Source of the DNA: Thysanoteuthis rhombus
Lineage: Eukaryota > Mollusca > Cephalopoda > Oegopsida > Thysanoteuthidae
Assembly: GCA_963457665.1 (NCBI GenBank)
Contig: OY735202.1
Location: 46,996,401-47,060,400 of the forward strand
Length of the DNA: 64,000 bases
Reading direction: 5' to 3'
Part shown: positions 53,484 through 64,000 of the stretch, one piece after another
Numbering within the stretch: the first letter of the stretch is position 1
How the letters are laid out: every line of letters begins with the position of its first letter
The notes under the pieces: generated by a model
Seen by the model: the letters and a program-made list of their open reading frames with translations, nothing else
The model's database searches: none
Told to the model about the DNA's origin: nothing
Made by a program: the position numbers and the translations under genes

Positions 53484-54585
53484 TTAGGTAGGTGCAAAAA
53501 TAGACATGGTTTTAATCTCTGATGTAGATTTTGGAATAAATTATTATTTTAATATATTCATGGAATACTATTTTAAAGCATGAATTTCGTTTTATTTATC
53601 CAAGCTGAACATTTACTTTACGCTATTTTCTTTGGATTATCCGAGACTGTCAAATCAAAGACAGAAAGAAAGCAAATTTAAGCGATTTTGTCATATAGGT
53701 TCAAAATAGGACGTGAAACAACGAAAACTGCTCGCAAAAAAATATATATATCCATGTATATGGCCACAGGACCGTCAAAAAAGCTCAGCTTAACGATGGT
53801 TTCAAAAATTTCGAAACAGAGACCAAAGCGTATCTCTGAATTTTTGAGATGAGGTATTATTATTATTTCTATTATTATTCAGACTATCCTCGTCTTGGTT
53901 GTTTTTCATACAACGTTTCGTTACTTCCCCCACACCTACCAGATGATACTTGATGAAGGTCGTAGATTACAATGGCCGAAACGTTGAATGAAAAAACAAC
54001 CAAGATGAGGATAGTCCGAATAATAATAGAAATGAGAGACCAAAGCCTTGAAGATGATGACGGCCGTGGACGTCCTTCTGTGATCGATTACATCTTATCG
54101 AGGGCAATTCCTGAGGCAAACCCCTGCAAAATACCTCGTGAGGTTGCAGATGAACTAAAGGTTGACCACTCGACAGTTTTCCGACTTTTGCACCAAAATG
54201 GAAAAGCAAAAACAACTATTGCCAGGAAATCAACAAATTACCCCAAGACCTGCACTTTTACGCCCAATATTATTCAATAAAAACGGACCATTTCTTCTTT
54301 CCTCATCCAGCTTAATCCTCTGATATCTCTCCGACCTACAAGTATTTTTTCAATTAATTCGACCACTCCCTGCAAGGGAAGATCTTCAACAACCAAGCAG
54401 CAGCTGAAAAAGCCTTCGTAGAATTTGTTGGATTCAGGGCATAGAATTTCAGGGAATTAATGTAGCAGTTTCTAGTTGGCAAAACTGCGTACATTATGGA
54501 GTTTTGTTTTTTTTTAATTATTTCAACCTGAGATATACTGCTTGACAGTTGGTGAGAAGCTGCAATTATTTTTGCACCAACGTAA
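53484..54585 (+). mobile_element. Mariner-like DNA transposon with recognisable terminal inverted repeats
   Basis: The left end TTAGGTAGGTGCAAAAATA (53484-53502) and the reverse complement of the right end, TTACGTTGGTGCAAAAATA (54567-54585), match at 17 of 19 positions. TA dinucleotides flank both ends (53482-53483, 54586-54587), as expected for Tc1/mariner. Inside, DQSLEDDDGRGRPSVID and REVADELKVDHSTVFRLLHQ give the helix-turn-helix region. The catalytic domain is largely lost and a foldback insertion interrupts it. Non-autonomous now. Confidence 0.85.
53830..54034. mobile_element. 205-bp foldback insertion inside the mariner, with 12-bp direct repeats
   Basis: Arms 53865-53920 and 53977-54032 are inverse complements over about 55 bp with few mismatches (CGAAACGTTGAATGAAAAAA on the right). 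A loop of about 56 bp lies between. AGAGACCAAAGC occurs at both borders (53818-53829 and 54035-54046), so it looks like a target duplication. Confidence 0.75.
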
Positions 54586-54844
54586 TACCATAAAATATTT
54601 GTACACACATTGCGTTCTATATTTGCGGACTATATGGGTTTCATTGGCCTTTTCTTCCTTTTATCATCAATGTTGTAATTTTCTGAAAAATTAGCGGGGA
54701 TGTAAGATCGAAGTATATATGAAGAAGTTTACGATGAAAGAAAGGATTTAGTCGCTAATCTATATTCTTTGTACGATCTAACTCATTTGCACACGTGAAA
54801 AATTAATGCTACTTTTAAATTGATAGGTTTTTCGTTTGTTTTTT

Positions 54845-55200
54845 TAAAAGCTGGTCTGTCTGGCTGACTACGTATGGCTATGGAGATAGAGGGCTGAAAA
54901 TGCACCCCTTATTTTGTCGAAAGACTCCCCCCTGATTTTTAGGGGAGATCAATTTAAAACATAATTTCATGCTAAATTAGTACCTTAGTTTGTGTCAGAC
55001 GGCATTCACGATGGTTTGTTATTTTTGAAAATTTGGCATATTGTTAGTGATCACAGCCCAACAAAAGGCGACAGGAGTAACTCATTCATCGATCACTCCG
55101 TTTACCAATTTTGTCATTGATCATTTCCAACATGGCACGCTACCAAAATACATTTGTCACGTGACAGAATCTAATGAGTGACTAACATGACCTGTTTTTT
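54845..55200 (-). mobile_element. Inverted-end repeat family, copy F (minus strand)
   Basis: The reverse complement reads GTTAGTCACTCATTAGATTC, CTGTCACGTGACAAATGTAT, TGATCGATGAATGAGTTACT, GCCTTTTGTTGGGCTGTGATCAC and a C/G homopolymer, then ATTTTCAGCCCTCTATCTCC and GTCAGCCAGACAGACC. The distal end is missing. Confidence 0.65.
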
Positions 55201-55239
55201 TTTTTCGAAAACGAACGTTTACTATGAACCAGACAAACA

Positions 55240-55300
55240 ATTCTGAGAGAGAGACAGAGAGACAGGGAGACAGAGAGAGAGAGTGGGAGGGAGTGAGAGA
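55240..55300. repeat. (GA)n-rich microsatellite
   Basis: GAGAGAGACAGAGAGACAGG-type interrupted GA tract. Confidence 0.9.
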
Positions 55301-55747
55301 CACTTATAATTATATTACTGGTTATTTATTTCTAAAATGTTCAAGTTACTCTTGAAGCCACTTTTTGATTATTCTTAAATTTAATTTATGGCATGTCTCA
55401 GTGAATAATGCCCTTTACGTAACTGAGTTTTTGTCCAAGCTCCAAGAAAAAGACACCAGATCACGGTCAGAAAAATTTATGACACTGAATGTGAACCCAC
55501 GATCAAGTAGTTTAGTGGTTTATTTTACTTGAACCTAGAAAACAACTTCAGATACTGAGATAAATGAAGATTTCGGCTGCATTTGGGTTAAAGTCAATTT
55601 CAGCAGTTTTAAGAGACAGATCTTTTAAAATCGATACGTACAAAAAAATAAAAGAACTCCGAAAATCATCTTTGATGGTGAACATCGATAGATGAACAAA
55701 CAATAAAATCTGATTTTTACATTGTTTTTTTTTTTTGCCATACCAAC

Positions 55748-56007
55748 CATAGAATTTATTGTTTTAAGTTACTTAAATTTCTTAGATGAAGCATTTTTCA
55801 TTATTAATAATTTTGACTGATTTTTCATGATTCTATTTTTCGTCGGACTAGTAATAGATTTAATAGTATTAAATTGTTTTAAATTTCTCCGATAAAATAT
55901 TTTCATTATTGTTCTTACTAGTTTCTCATCAATCTTATTTTTGCTTGACCAATAATAGAAGTCTCAAGTTGTTTAAATTCCTTAAATGAAGCCTTTATTA
56001 TTATCAT
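55748..56007. repeat. ~105-bp minisatellite, two and a half units
   Basis: Units start at about 55750, 55856 and 55960. Each has a TTAAATTKCTTAAATTTCT-like block, then GATxAAxxATTTTYATTATT, then TGATTCTATTTTTCGTCGGA / CAATCTTATTTTTGCTTGAC and TAATAGA. The last unit is cut by the LINE insertion at 56010. Confidence 0.65.
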
Positions 56008-56009
56008 TT

Positions 56010-56750
56010 GGAATCTCACACCAGTTGCCTGGTGGTATCATTATTATTATGTTTTTTGCAATCTCACACCAGTTGCCTGGTGGTAACCACTGGAGTTTGA
56101 GTGACAGCAAGTCTCCTCAAGCGTCTTTCCTAATTACTCTGTGATCTGCAGGCACCGTTATATCTATTATTTGATAGGTTCTCCTTTCCTCGTCCGCGAT
56201 TACAAAGTCCAGTCGTCTGGCTTAGATGAGATGGTCAGTTTAGATATTAAAATCCAAAAGTAATTCGTGATTTTCATTCTCCAAGGCTGACTCCGGTGTG
56301 TGCAGGTACCACTTTTCTACATGTTTAAATCCCAATCGTTTGTTCAGTTCCCTCTGTTGCTACTCTATCGCGTCTGTGTTTATACTATTTCCGGGCTAAT
56401 TGACTACATTCACAAGCTAAGTGGTTTTACGGTCTCATCTCTTTTCCTACGTATGCAGCATTTGCTGTTTGTCTGTGTTCTGTCGATTTTTGTCTTGATG
56501 TAGTTTTCAATTCTGTTTCTCTCTTCAGGTTTCCTTTTCGTAGCCATGTCCATGGCTTCTCGTCTGCAACATCCTGTGTCTGTCTTTCGAGTTCCTCCTT
56601 ATAGCATCTTCTGTTCCCATTTTTTATTTCCTTGTCTGCTTTTCTGTTACATCGTAATCTTCTTTGTTGTTGTTTGGTTCGCTGCTTCAGGTGCTCTTCA
56701 TAATGTCAACAATGTTTTCTTATACATACTTTTCTAGACCTGTCGTTGTT
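56010..56750 (-). mobile_element. R2-group LINE 3' part (restriction-like endonuclease end), minus strand
   Basis: The reverse complement gives a basic region like that of the plus copy at 59320 (GCCATGGACATGGCTACGAA, AAAAATCGACAGAACACAGACAAACA), then minus-frame RRLDFVIADEERRTYQIIDI, the restriction-like endonuclease core of R2-type LINEs, and the 3' UTR CCAGTGGTTACCACCAGGCAACTGGTGTGAG. The 3' terminal TGGTGTGAGATT is duplicated (56007-56090). 5' truncated, several frame breaks. Confidence 0.75.
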
Positions 56751-56756
56751 GTTACT

Positions 56757-56877
<121 letters not shown>

Positions 56878-57665
56878 TGTTTTTTCTTGTATTTCATTTG
56901 GTGTCTGGCGTGTAATTAGTGATTGTCTCACGCTGACAGTGCCTCACCGACGAAAAGGAACGAAAATGAAAGGGAAAAAAAAAACTAGTCGAAAATTAAT
57001 AATAATCCCTAGAATCATATTATTGAAAATCACTCACTTTACTTACCTAGAGAAAATGAATACAAGCGAAAATAAAACTGGAGGATAAAAAGACAGCCGA
57101 GACTAAATTCTGCAGGAAAACCTCGATGGATTTTTATGGCCATCGATGCAATAAAAGTGTTTCCATCTCGTGCACTTTTGTTCATTCTTTAGTTCTTGTT
57201 AACTTCTATTCTTGATCGCTTCCAGAGAACACTGAAATGTTACCCGCCAGCGCCAGGGGATATCAGATAATTCGATTTGGGAGTTTTTATCGTTGTTTGC
57301 AAATTTTCTTTCGACAAAACAACTATGCGCATTCGTCTACCCTATATCGCCCGATTAAGCAAACTGTATCTATCTGTCACTCGACGGTACAGCCTAAGCC
57401 TTGATCGGCAACAATGCGCATAAAATTACAGACTCTATAGCATGCACACATTGGATATTTTGACACAACCTTACACATACAATGAACAAGCATATATTTA
57501 TCAAGTTTGTCTTTGTTGGTCTGCAGGACTAACTAGCTAACCATCGGTCTTGAGCAGGTATACCTCAACATTGAAAAAATCATTTAAAATACTGGAATCT
57601 AACACTGATAACCTGTGCCAGATGCGACCACATTATTCAACATCGATGCAAGCCTTCAAATGCTA
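56878..57665. other. Anonymous non-coding sequence
   Basis: No gene or repeat recognised. Confidence 0.4.
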
Positions 57666-57667
57666 AA

Positions 57668-58101
57668 ATGAACTGTCCCAAAGACACTGAGGGCGAAATT
57701 GGAGGAGCTCAGGATAAAAGGAAGGATTGAGACCGTACAGACCACGGCACTGCTAAGAATCGCACGTATACTGAGGAAAGTGCTAGAAATATAAGGACTG
57801 CGAAACTAAATCTTAGCAGTGGCCTAACAGAGGAAGGAAAATGGAAGCGGAGAGTTGACCCACAGCACTGGCATGATAGGCGAGGGAGAGAAGAGATGTG
57901 AACTAAAGACCTGAGGAGACTTACTGTCACTCAGCCTTCAGCAATGACCACCGGGCAACCAGTGTGAAACTGTAAACCACAGTATTGCTGTAGTCTTTGA
58001 AACTGTGGAGAGGAGGGCTGGAGACTTGCTGTCACTCAACCTCCAGTGGTAACCACCAGGCAACTGGTGTGAGATTGCAAATAATAATAATAATAATAAT
58101 G

Positions 58102-58150
<49 letters not shown>
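57668..58150 (+). mobile_element. R2-group LINE 3' end with (AAT)n tail
   Basis: Plus frames read KLEELRIKGRIETVQTTALL and IARILRKVLE, the C-terminal end shared with 60045-60175. A 3' UTR follows with the CACCAGGCAACTGGTGTGAG block, partly duplicated (57940-57970 and 58040-58075), and an (AAT)n tail (58080-58150). Confidence 0.75.
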
Positions 58151-58151
<1 letters not shown>

Positions 58152-58585
58152 CCCGGCTCGTACACTCCTAATGGCAATCGTTACCAATCTGCTCTTGGCC
58201 AAAACCCCAGCTCATGCTCCACTAATGACACCCAGAGAGAGCACAGTCGTCATCGAGTGGCAGTTAGCCAGAACAAGTAGAGAAAATAGTCAAGAGAGGA
58301 GAACAGGTCAATAATGTATTGAAAATATGAAAGAGAACTGGACGACATAGACAATGGATAACCAATAGTATTGAACGAAACTGCATTGAAACACCCACTT
58401 AAAAAATAGCCTAGTGGAAAACACCAGGACCTAATGGGATCCACGGATATTGGTTTAAGAAATTCGCGATACTCCAAAGTTGCCTAAATGAAGGTACCAG
58501 AATAGATGACCAGAAGTAGATGCAATTATAGACCAATCACTTGCTCACCATTCTGACTGAATCCTGACTGGCCAAATAGCAGAGA

Positions 58586-58661
<76 letters not shown>

Positions 58662-60215
58662 AAAGGAAAGGGCTCTAACCAGATGAGCAGAAAGGATGCC
58701 GGAGAGGAACCAAGGGGGAATATTACTTGCTCTACATTGACATGATTATTTTAAAAGAATCAAGAAAAAGGGAGAACAATGGGATGGATAGACTATAAAA
58801 GAGCATACGCTATGATTCCACACTGCTGGATACTCGAAAGCCTCAGAATGATCGGTGAACCAGTGGTGAGACTCATCGCCAACTCTATTAAAAACTGAAA
58901 AGTAGACAATACAGCCACTAGAGAAATGTTAGCAGAGGTACGTATAAAAAAAGATAATCTTTCAGGGAGAATTTCTATCTCCGTTGCATTTTGTTCTATG
59001 ATACCTCTCAACAGAATCCTGAAAAACAACAAAGGATACCAAGTCTCTAAAGCAAAGTGAAAAGTCAACCACTTGATGTACATGGACAACATAAAACTTC
59101 TTGCAAAGAACAAGGGAGAGCTCGAGACGCTGTTCAGCAAAGTGAAGAAATACAGTGATGACATTTGGATGGAGTTTGGACCGGCGAATAAGAAAGCTTA
59201 AAATAATGCACAAAGCCCTACAGCCAAGACGTGATATGGGTAGACAGTACGTGAAGAGAAAAGAAGGCAGCGGAGGACTCATCAGCATCGAAGGCAGTGT
59301 CTAAAGGGCCAGAACAGGTCTACAAAAATCTGTGCAAGCGAACAGTGACGACATCATAAAGAGCGCCCGAAGCAGAGCACCTAACAACAAAAAAGTAGAA
59401 AACAATGGATTAACACAACAAACAAGGAAATAATAATGGGGACAGAGGAAGTTATACTGAGAATTTAAAAGACATGAGAAGTCATGGACATGGCTACGAA
59501 AAGGAAATCTGAGGAAAGAAACGGATTTGCTCTCCATAGTAGCCCAAAAAATAAATGCATTAAGATAAACTATATCAAAACAAAAATCGACAGAATACGG
59601 ACAAACAACTAATGTCGTCAATGTAGGGAAAGGGATGAGACTGTAAAACCACACAACTAGTGAATGTAGTCAACTTGCCCAGAAGGAGTATAAACACTGA
59701 CACGATAGAGTAGCAACGGTGATACACTAGGAGCTGAGCATACAAATAGGATTTAACCATGTAGAAAAGTGGTACCAGCACAAACCGTACACAGCCCTGG
59801 AGAATGGAAACCACTAATTATTTCGGGACTTTGTCATTCAAACTGATCATTCCATCTAAACGAGAAGACCGTACCTTGTAATCGTGGACAAGGAGAAGAA
59901 AACCTACCAAATAATAGACGTGCAGACCACAGAGTAAATAGGAAAGAGAGTGAAAAACTGGGAAAATACCAGGATCAGGCAAAAGAACAAAAGACGGTGT
60001 GGAACATGAAAGTCAGGGGAGTATCAGTAATAATAAGTGCACTCAGGACCGTACCATAGATACTAAAGGTGAGATTGGAGCTATTAGGCATAAAAAGAAG
60101 GACTGAGATTGTGCAGACCACAGCACTGCTAGGGACTGCACGAATATTGAGGAAAGTACTAGAAATATCAGATCTACGACCCCACCTGTTAGCAGTGGCC
60201 TAACAGAGGAGAGAA
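58151..60215 (+). mobile_element. R2-group LINE, ~2 kb, RT to endonuclease end
   Basis: Broken plus frames give, in order: an equivalent of WKxPGPDGIHGYWxKxF near 58415-58460; a segment equivalent to IDYKKAYDMVPHSWILxxL near 58785-58850; an RT catalytic block reading HLMYMDNIKLL near 59070-59105 (YMDN where YxDD is usual); a CRQCRERDETVKPHN zinc-knuckle-like motif near 59610; an endonuclease-like RPYLVIVDKEKKTYQIIDVQ near 59866-59930; and the ILRKVLE end near 60150. An (AT)n of about 72 bp (58589-58660) lies inside. Many frame breaks; not active. Confidence 0.75.
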
Positions 60216-60224
60216 AAACAAAAC

Positions 60225-60700
60225 AAAACACACATCTGTTGCCCATGACATTGGTTTCAGTGAAGTTTATGGGGAGACTAACTTTCTTGCTCTCTTTATT
60301 CAGTTCGTCTTGCATTATTACTAAGAGATCATGAAGGTTCTCGGCAAATCGTCAGCGAATCCAAAGTTACTTAGGTATTAATCACCTATTCTGATTCCTC
60401 TATCTATCAAGTAAATCAAAATCATTTCGAGGCAAACTGTGAAAAGTTTGAGCGAGCTGATGTCACCTAGACTTACTCCTTTTTGAGCTGGAATTGCTCT
60501 GTCCTCATGTAGCCCGAGAAAGGAACTGTTGTGTCGATAGATATGTTGCAAAACTGGCGTATACGGCTTCTACGTCTCGTTGTATGATTGCATCCATGAT
60601 TTTCCCAATAAATCGGAAGCGTTTTAAAAGTCAACAAATTCTACAGCGAGTGGCATTTTGTATTCCGCTTCTTTTCTAAACAAAGGATTCGTCGACTGCA
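60225..60700 (-). mobile_element. RTE-like LINE, RT-domain fragment
   Basis: Minus-strand blocks: YVDYEKAFDSVD-like near 60690-60650, LPIYWENHGCNHTTRRR-like near 60610-60575, and MQDELNKESKKVSLPINFTE with TNVMGN near 60315-60240. It is the more 5' RT portion that the 3'-end copies lack. It abuts the plus-strand R2-group LINE. Confidence 0.7.
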
Positions 60701-61924
60701 AATGATTAAAGGTCGAATATCACCTTCTAAAGCCCACCTGTCTCCGTGGTTTTTTTTCATCTAGTGCTTCGGACGGAGGAGAGTATTTAAGAATCATAAG
60801 TTTGTGCTCCATCGACCATTCAATCGGGATTAGTCGGTCTGCCGAGGACACGACTATGTCAACCATACAGCTGATTCAAGCGTGACCAATGCGTAGAAGA
60901 TGATACCGTTTAAAACTACATCTATAACTCTAATCAGGAACTTGTTCTAACGGTAGTTCATTTTTAATCATTAAGTCTATCGTTTCCACCGTATTTGGTT
61001 TGCTAATTTCCTTACTGCATTTCCCAGTTGATTCTAAGCGGAACCTGATTTAATCAACCTAAATCAAGGTTTGTGAAAGGAAAAACTCAACAATAAGTGA
61101 TCCAAGGTGCCAGAAAATGCATCAGATTTTCGGAAGGATAGCAACATTTTATGAACTCGATGATTCACAATAAGAATTCACAGTAAGGAGTCTACTAGAC
61201 GCATGTAAGACGTAGGCTTATCCATATTTCCGAAAGTACAGTGTGTCTTTGAGAAAAAAAATCGTTAGCTGAAATGGCGTGAAGCAAAGAAGCATTTACC
61301 ATTGATTTATTTGAAAAACAATTTGAGCGGTCCAAGATACCAGAAATTGACATGTTAGACGAATTCGTCAGAGGTGGTCACCGGTACAGGAGGCTAGAGT
61401 ATAGGAGAGAGAGGAACAGGATGTATACTGCCTCTATAATGTCATTTTGGAAGACGAATGTTATTTTCACTTTACGACTAATTTTGTGAAAACATAAAAG
61501 CAGCCGAAAGCAAACTATCGAAAAGCGAGTCATACACGTATTTGTTAGGGAGAAAAAACAGCTTTAAGAAACGGTTCAAGTTGATGCAACTGATATTAAT
61601 AAAGGGAAATTACTAGTGCTGGGGTCAGTAGGGCCGGAAACCACTCCCGAAAGGAACTTTCTTAAGAGCGCTATTTCGCCGAGTGATGATCTCGTTGAGC
61701 TGTAGGTTCTTTCTTTCAATAATAATTTTTGTCCCTAGTCATCAAGGTCTCGTTTCTTTGCACCAGAACAAAGCTAAACTTGGTATTTGATTTATAACTT
61801 GGACCACTGCTCCAAACATAAGCATTCAGAGAAATAAACTGCACTTCGCTTTCCACCTTCTCCCTCTCTTTCTCTAATCCCCTCTCTCTTTCTTTGTTTT
61901 ATTTTGGCGCAAAATCGATCAAAA
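60701..61924. other. Anonymous non-coding sequence
   Basis: No gene or repeat recognised. TTTGTCGAC-like unique sequence with modest GC. Confidence 0.35.
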
Positions 61925-62057
61925 AGCTCAAATGGCAATAGGCTGGCCTTGTCGCAAGAATGGCAGACAACCAATGAACATCACATGCAACGCCCATGAT
62001 AGAGAAGTGTTGCAAATCCTGGGGAACTTCTATGCCCAACGATGGACGTTAAGAGAC

Positions 62058-62100
<43 letters not shown>

Positions 62101-62105
62101 AGAAA
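61925..62105 (+). mobile_element. RTE-like LINE 3' end with (GAT)n tail
   Basis: CTCAAATGGCAATAGGCTGGC, CAAGAATGGCAGACAACCAAT, then a jump of roughly 100 bases to CGCCCATGATAGAGAAGTGT, TGGACGTTAAGAGACTGATG and a (GAT)n tail at 62055-62100. Confidence 0.75.
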
Positions 62106-62649
62106 GGCAGGAGCATAAATGTCAATTAAAGGTAAATACAAACGTAAGACTGCCTTAAAATTCCCTTACACATTTTTTATCATATTCATATACACTTAGT
62201 TGTAGTAATGCATATTCACATACCAACGCACATTTTTACATTAAAGCAAACAAACTATAAAATACACGTTCCTAACTTTTTGAGCGTTAACGAGGTGTCA
62301 GTAAAGGGGTGTCAATCTTTCAAATTTTAGACTGCTTTTTGGCTTCATCATCGTTTATTTATATTAGTTACTTTTTATTGCTACTTCTTTTTTTACCCAA
62401 GGGTAATAGGCCTGAACAAAAAGTTGTCATAAAAAGATAGATTAAAACAATAAATTAATTAATACGATGGTAAAAAGTAGTCAAAAATTCAAAAATAATA
62501 ATGATGTATGATACTTAATCTAATAAAATGAATAAAAAAAGAAGGAAAATGTAATAAATTCTGTAACTGCCATAATGTAAACAAACATTGCTACGATCAG
62601 AATGAAAGATAAGTTTAAGGGTGTTGTTTGAAGTGCGCCAAGTGGAAGT

Positions 62650-62725
62650 CTTGGAGGCTTAATTGGTAAAGCAGACCAATCTAACCCTAACTGCAGGGAT
62701 GTGAGTTCCACTCCCACGTACGGCT
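62650..62725 (+). repeat. tRNA-derived SINE or tRNA pseudogene
   Basis: GGAGGCTTAATTGGTAAAGC (A box), GACCAATCTAACCCTAACTG, then GATGTGAGTTCCACTCCCAC (T-arm-like, B box degenerate). Stems are incomplete. Confidence 0.5.
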
Positions 62726-62774
62726 TATTCTTTATTTTAAGATGAAGGTTAAAGAGATTAAAATAATGATGGCA

Positions 62775-63230
62775 GATCTGGTTAGTCTGCCCATAGAAAT
62801 GTCATATGTCTGTCTTTTTGCAGCGTGCTGTGTTGGGGTCTATCAACTGAAAAAATGGAAAAGGGGTTATCAATGAATGAGTTACTTCTTTCGCCTTTTG
62901 TTGGGTAGTGATCACTGACAAAAAACAAAAAAAAACCCCAAAACAAACGGGAATGCTACTAGGCACCAACTAATGGATTAATTTGGCATCAACTTACATT
63001 ATGAATTGATCACCCCACTTAAAAATACCCCCCATCCCCAAAGAATGAGATGACAAAGCGTAAATGCATAATTTTTCAACCCTCTAGCTCCATTGGTGCA
63101 ATCTGTAAACATGATACGTGTATACATAGCCAGTCAGTCAGCCAGCCAGCCAGCCAGCCAGCTGGACCAACTTGAAAACTTAAGAAAACTATTTTGACAG
63201 TTTTGATTGCTGGTTTCTAATTTATGATAC
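62775..63230 (+). mobile_element. Inverted-end repeat family, copy G
   Basis: Start CATAGAAATGTCATATGTCT, then TTTTGCAGCGTGCTGTGTTG, GTTATCAATGAATGAGTTAC, GCCTTTTGTTGGGTAGTGATCAC, CAACCCTCTAGCTCCATTGG, a five-fold (CAGC)n patch at 63135-63165, and TTTTGACAGTTTTGATTGC, GGTTTCTAATTT at the end. Non-coding, about 450 bp. Confidence 0.65.
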
Positions 63231-63806
63231 CTCATCAAATAAAAACGGAAAAAAAGTATTTACACTGTTTTATTAGGCAGTAGTTCGAATGCTCTGGTAC
63301 GTTGACCCTCGCACTTGGCAGCATTTATAATAATATACACCGCCCCACCGTCATACTATAGTCATTCACCTGTACTCCCCCCCTTCCATAAAGACACACC
63401 CATATACGCATTTGGGCAGATTCACAGTCATTGTCATACAAAAGATGAAAATTTGACAAATGAAAACTCAATGTCGTTCAGTAGCCCTTACAAATACACA
63501 GTTATTTTCCTGGTCTGATCCAGCAAGTTATACACCCTCTTTTACTTTCACCCTCCCTCTCCCCCTCTCTCTCTCTCACACACACACACATACACACACA
63601 CATATGCACACGCAAAGAGAACCTCCTTCTCTCTATTCTTCTCTGCTCCTCCTCCTCTTCCATAATCGAGTATATATCATTATTTGTCATTTTCGTTTGC
63701 ATATAAATGTTGAGCATAGCCGTGGAGATCAGCCTGGTCATTTCCCTCTGAAGAAGTAAGAGGTCCTTCTCGGATACTGCGACGTCACAAGGAAAACGAA
63801 AAAACA
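63231..63806 (+). other. 5' flank of the dehydratase-like gene
   Basis: Contains (CT)n/(CA)n at 63550-63605 and CTCCTCCTCCTC at 63645-63660. TATATATCATTA at 63670-63681 is TATA-like but unproven. Confidence 0.35.
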
Positions 63807-63932
63807 ATGAGTACCAAATACAATGATATCCAACCGAGCATTGATGAAGTCTACCAGGCCCAGCGATCCATGAAAGGAATCGTGCTCCGCACACCTCTCG
63901 TACCACTCAACATAGACTGGCCCCATGCCGAG
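63807..63932 (+). CDS. First exon of a PLP-dependent serine/threonine dehydratase-like gene (partial, runs off window)
   Basis: A 42-codon open exon starts at an ATG with A at -3 (AACAATG) and ends at a GCCGAG|GTAAAA donor in phase 0. The peptide has the order acidic start, S-I-D-E-V-Y-Q-A-Q, then V-L-R-T-P-L-V-P-L. That is the N-terminal helix plus the RTPL segment of fold-type II PLP enzymes (threonine ammonia-lyase, serine racemase, phenylserine dehydratase-like). These enzymes deaminate or racemise hydroxy-amino acids in the cytosol. The lysine that binds PLP and the glycine-rich phosphate loop would lie in later exons outside the window, so the exact enzyme is not decidable. No nearby gene explains it otherwise. 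Confidence 0.7.
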
Positions 63933-64000
63933 GTAAAAAAAGATCTTTGTGTCTCACCACTAATCAATATTTCAAAATATAAAATCTGAAAATTGAGTTG

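Overview
This is an AT-rich animal window with few genes and many repeats. Introns are long with standard GT-AG borders. There are many (AT)n, (CA)n and (GA)n microsatellites, truncated LINEs, decayed mariner/Tc1 DNA transposons, tRNA-derived SINEs and a short dispersed repeat with inverted ends. Together with mariner, RTE-like LINE and tRNA-SINE families of invertebrate type, this points to a lophotrochozoan, most likely a cephalopod mollusc such as an octopus. The species call is inference.

One complete gene is seen, on the minus strand from 49327 down to 17256. Seven exons join in frame into a 551-residue monocarboxylate transporter-like protein (SLC16/MCT, major facilitator superfamily). 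Exon 1 (49154-49327) encodes a hydrophilic N-terminus. Exons 2-7 (32251-32539, 29241-29384, 25948-26316, 23938-24210, 20828-20953, 17256-17536) encode the twelve-helix core and a cytosolic tail. Intron 1 is 16.6 kb; the other five are 1.7-3.3 kb and all phase 1. A candidate AATAAA signal lies about 210 bases past the stop.

A second gene starts at the right edge on the plus strand. A single 42-codon first exon (63807-63932) resembles the N-terminus of fold-type II PLP-dependent serine/threonine dehydratases. The rest lies outside the window. The two genes are head to head, 14.5 kb apart.

Layout: 1-17 kb has no host gene; it holds RTE-like LINE 3' ends, microsatellites, a 435-bp purine tract, one copy of the inverted-end repeat and SINEs. 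17-49 kb is the transporter gene; its introns carry Tc1 and mariner remnants, a minisatellite read in 43-codon units, tandem duplications, nested RTE-like copies and a decayed ORF with PIN/FEN-like motifs. 49-64 kb holds a mariner with recognisable ends and an internal foldback insertion, a minisatellite cut by a LINE, and several kilobases of an R2-group LINE in both orientations.

No CRISPR, operon, rRNA, convincing functional tRNA, or LTR/retrovirus-like element was seen. The most unusual items are a roughly 450-bp repeat family with TAGAAAC...-type inverted ends in at least seven places (one split by an RTE copy), a 32-bp snap-back hairpin inside an RTE copy, the foldback insertion in the mariner, the 43-codon minisatellite, and an array of 150-190-bp units separated by AT tracts.
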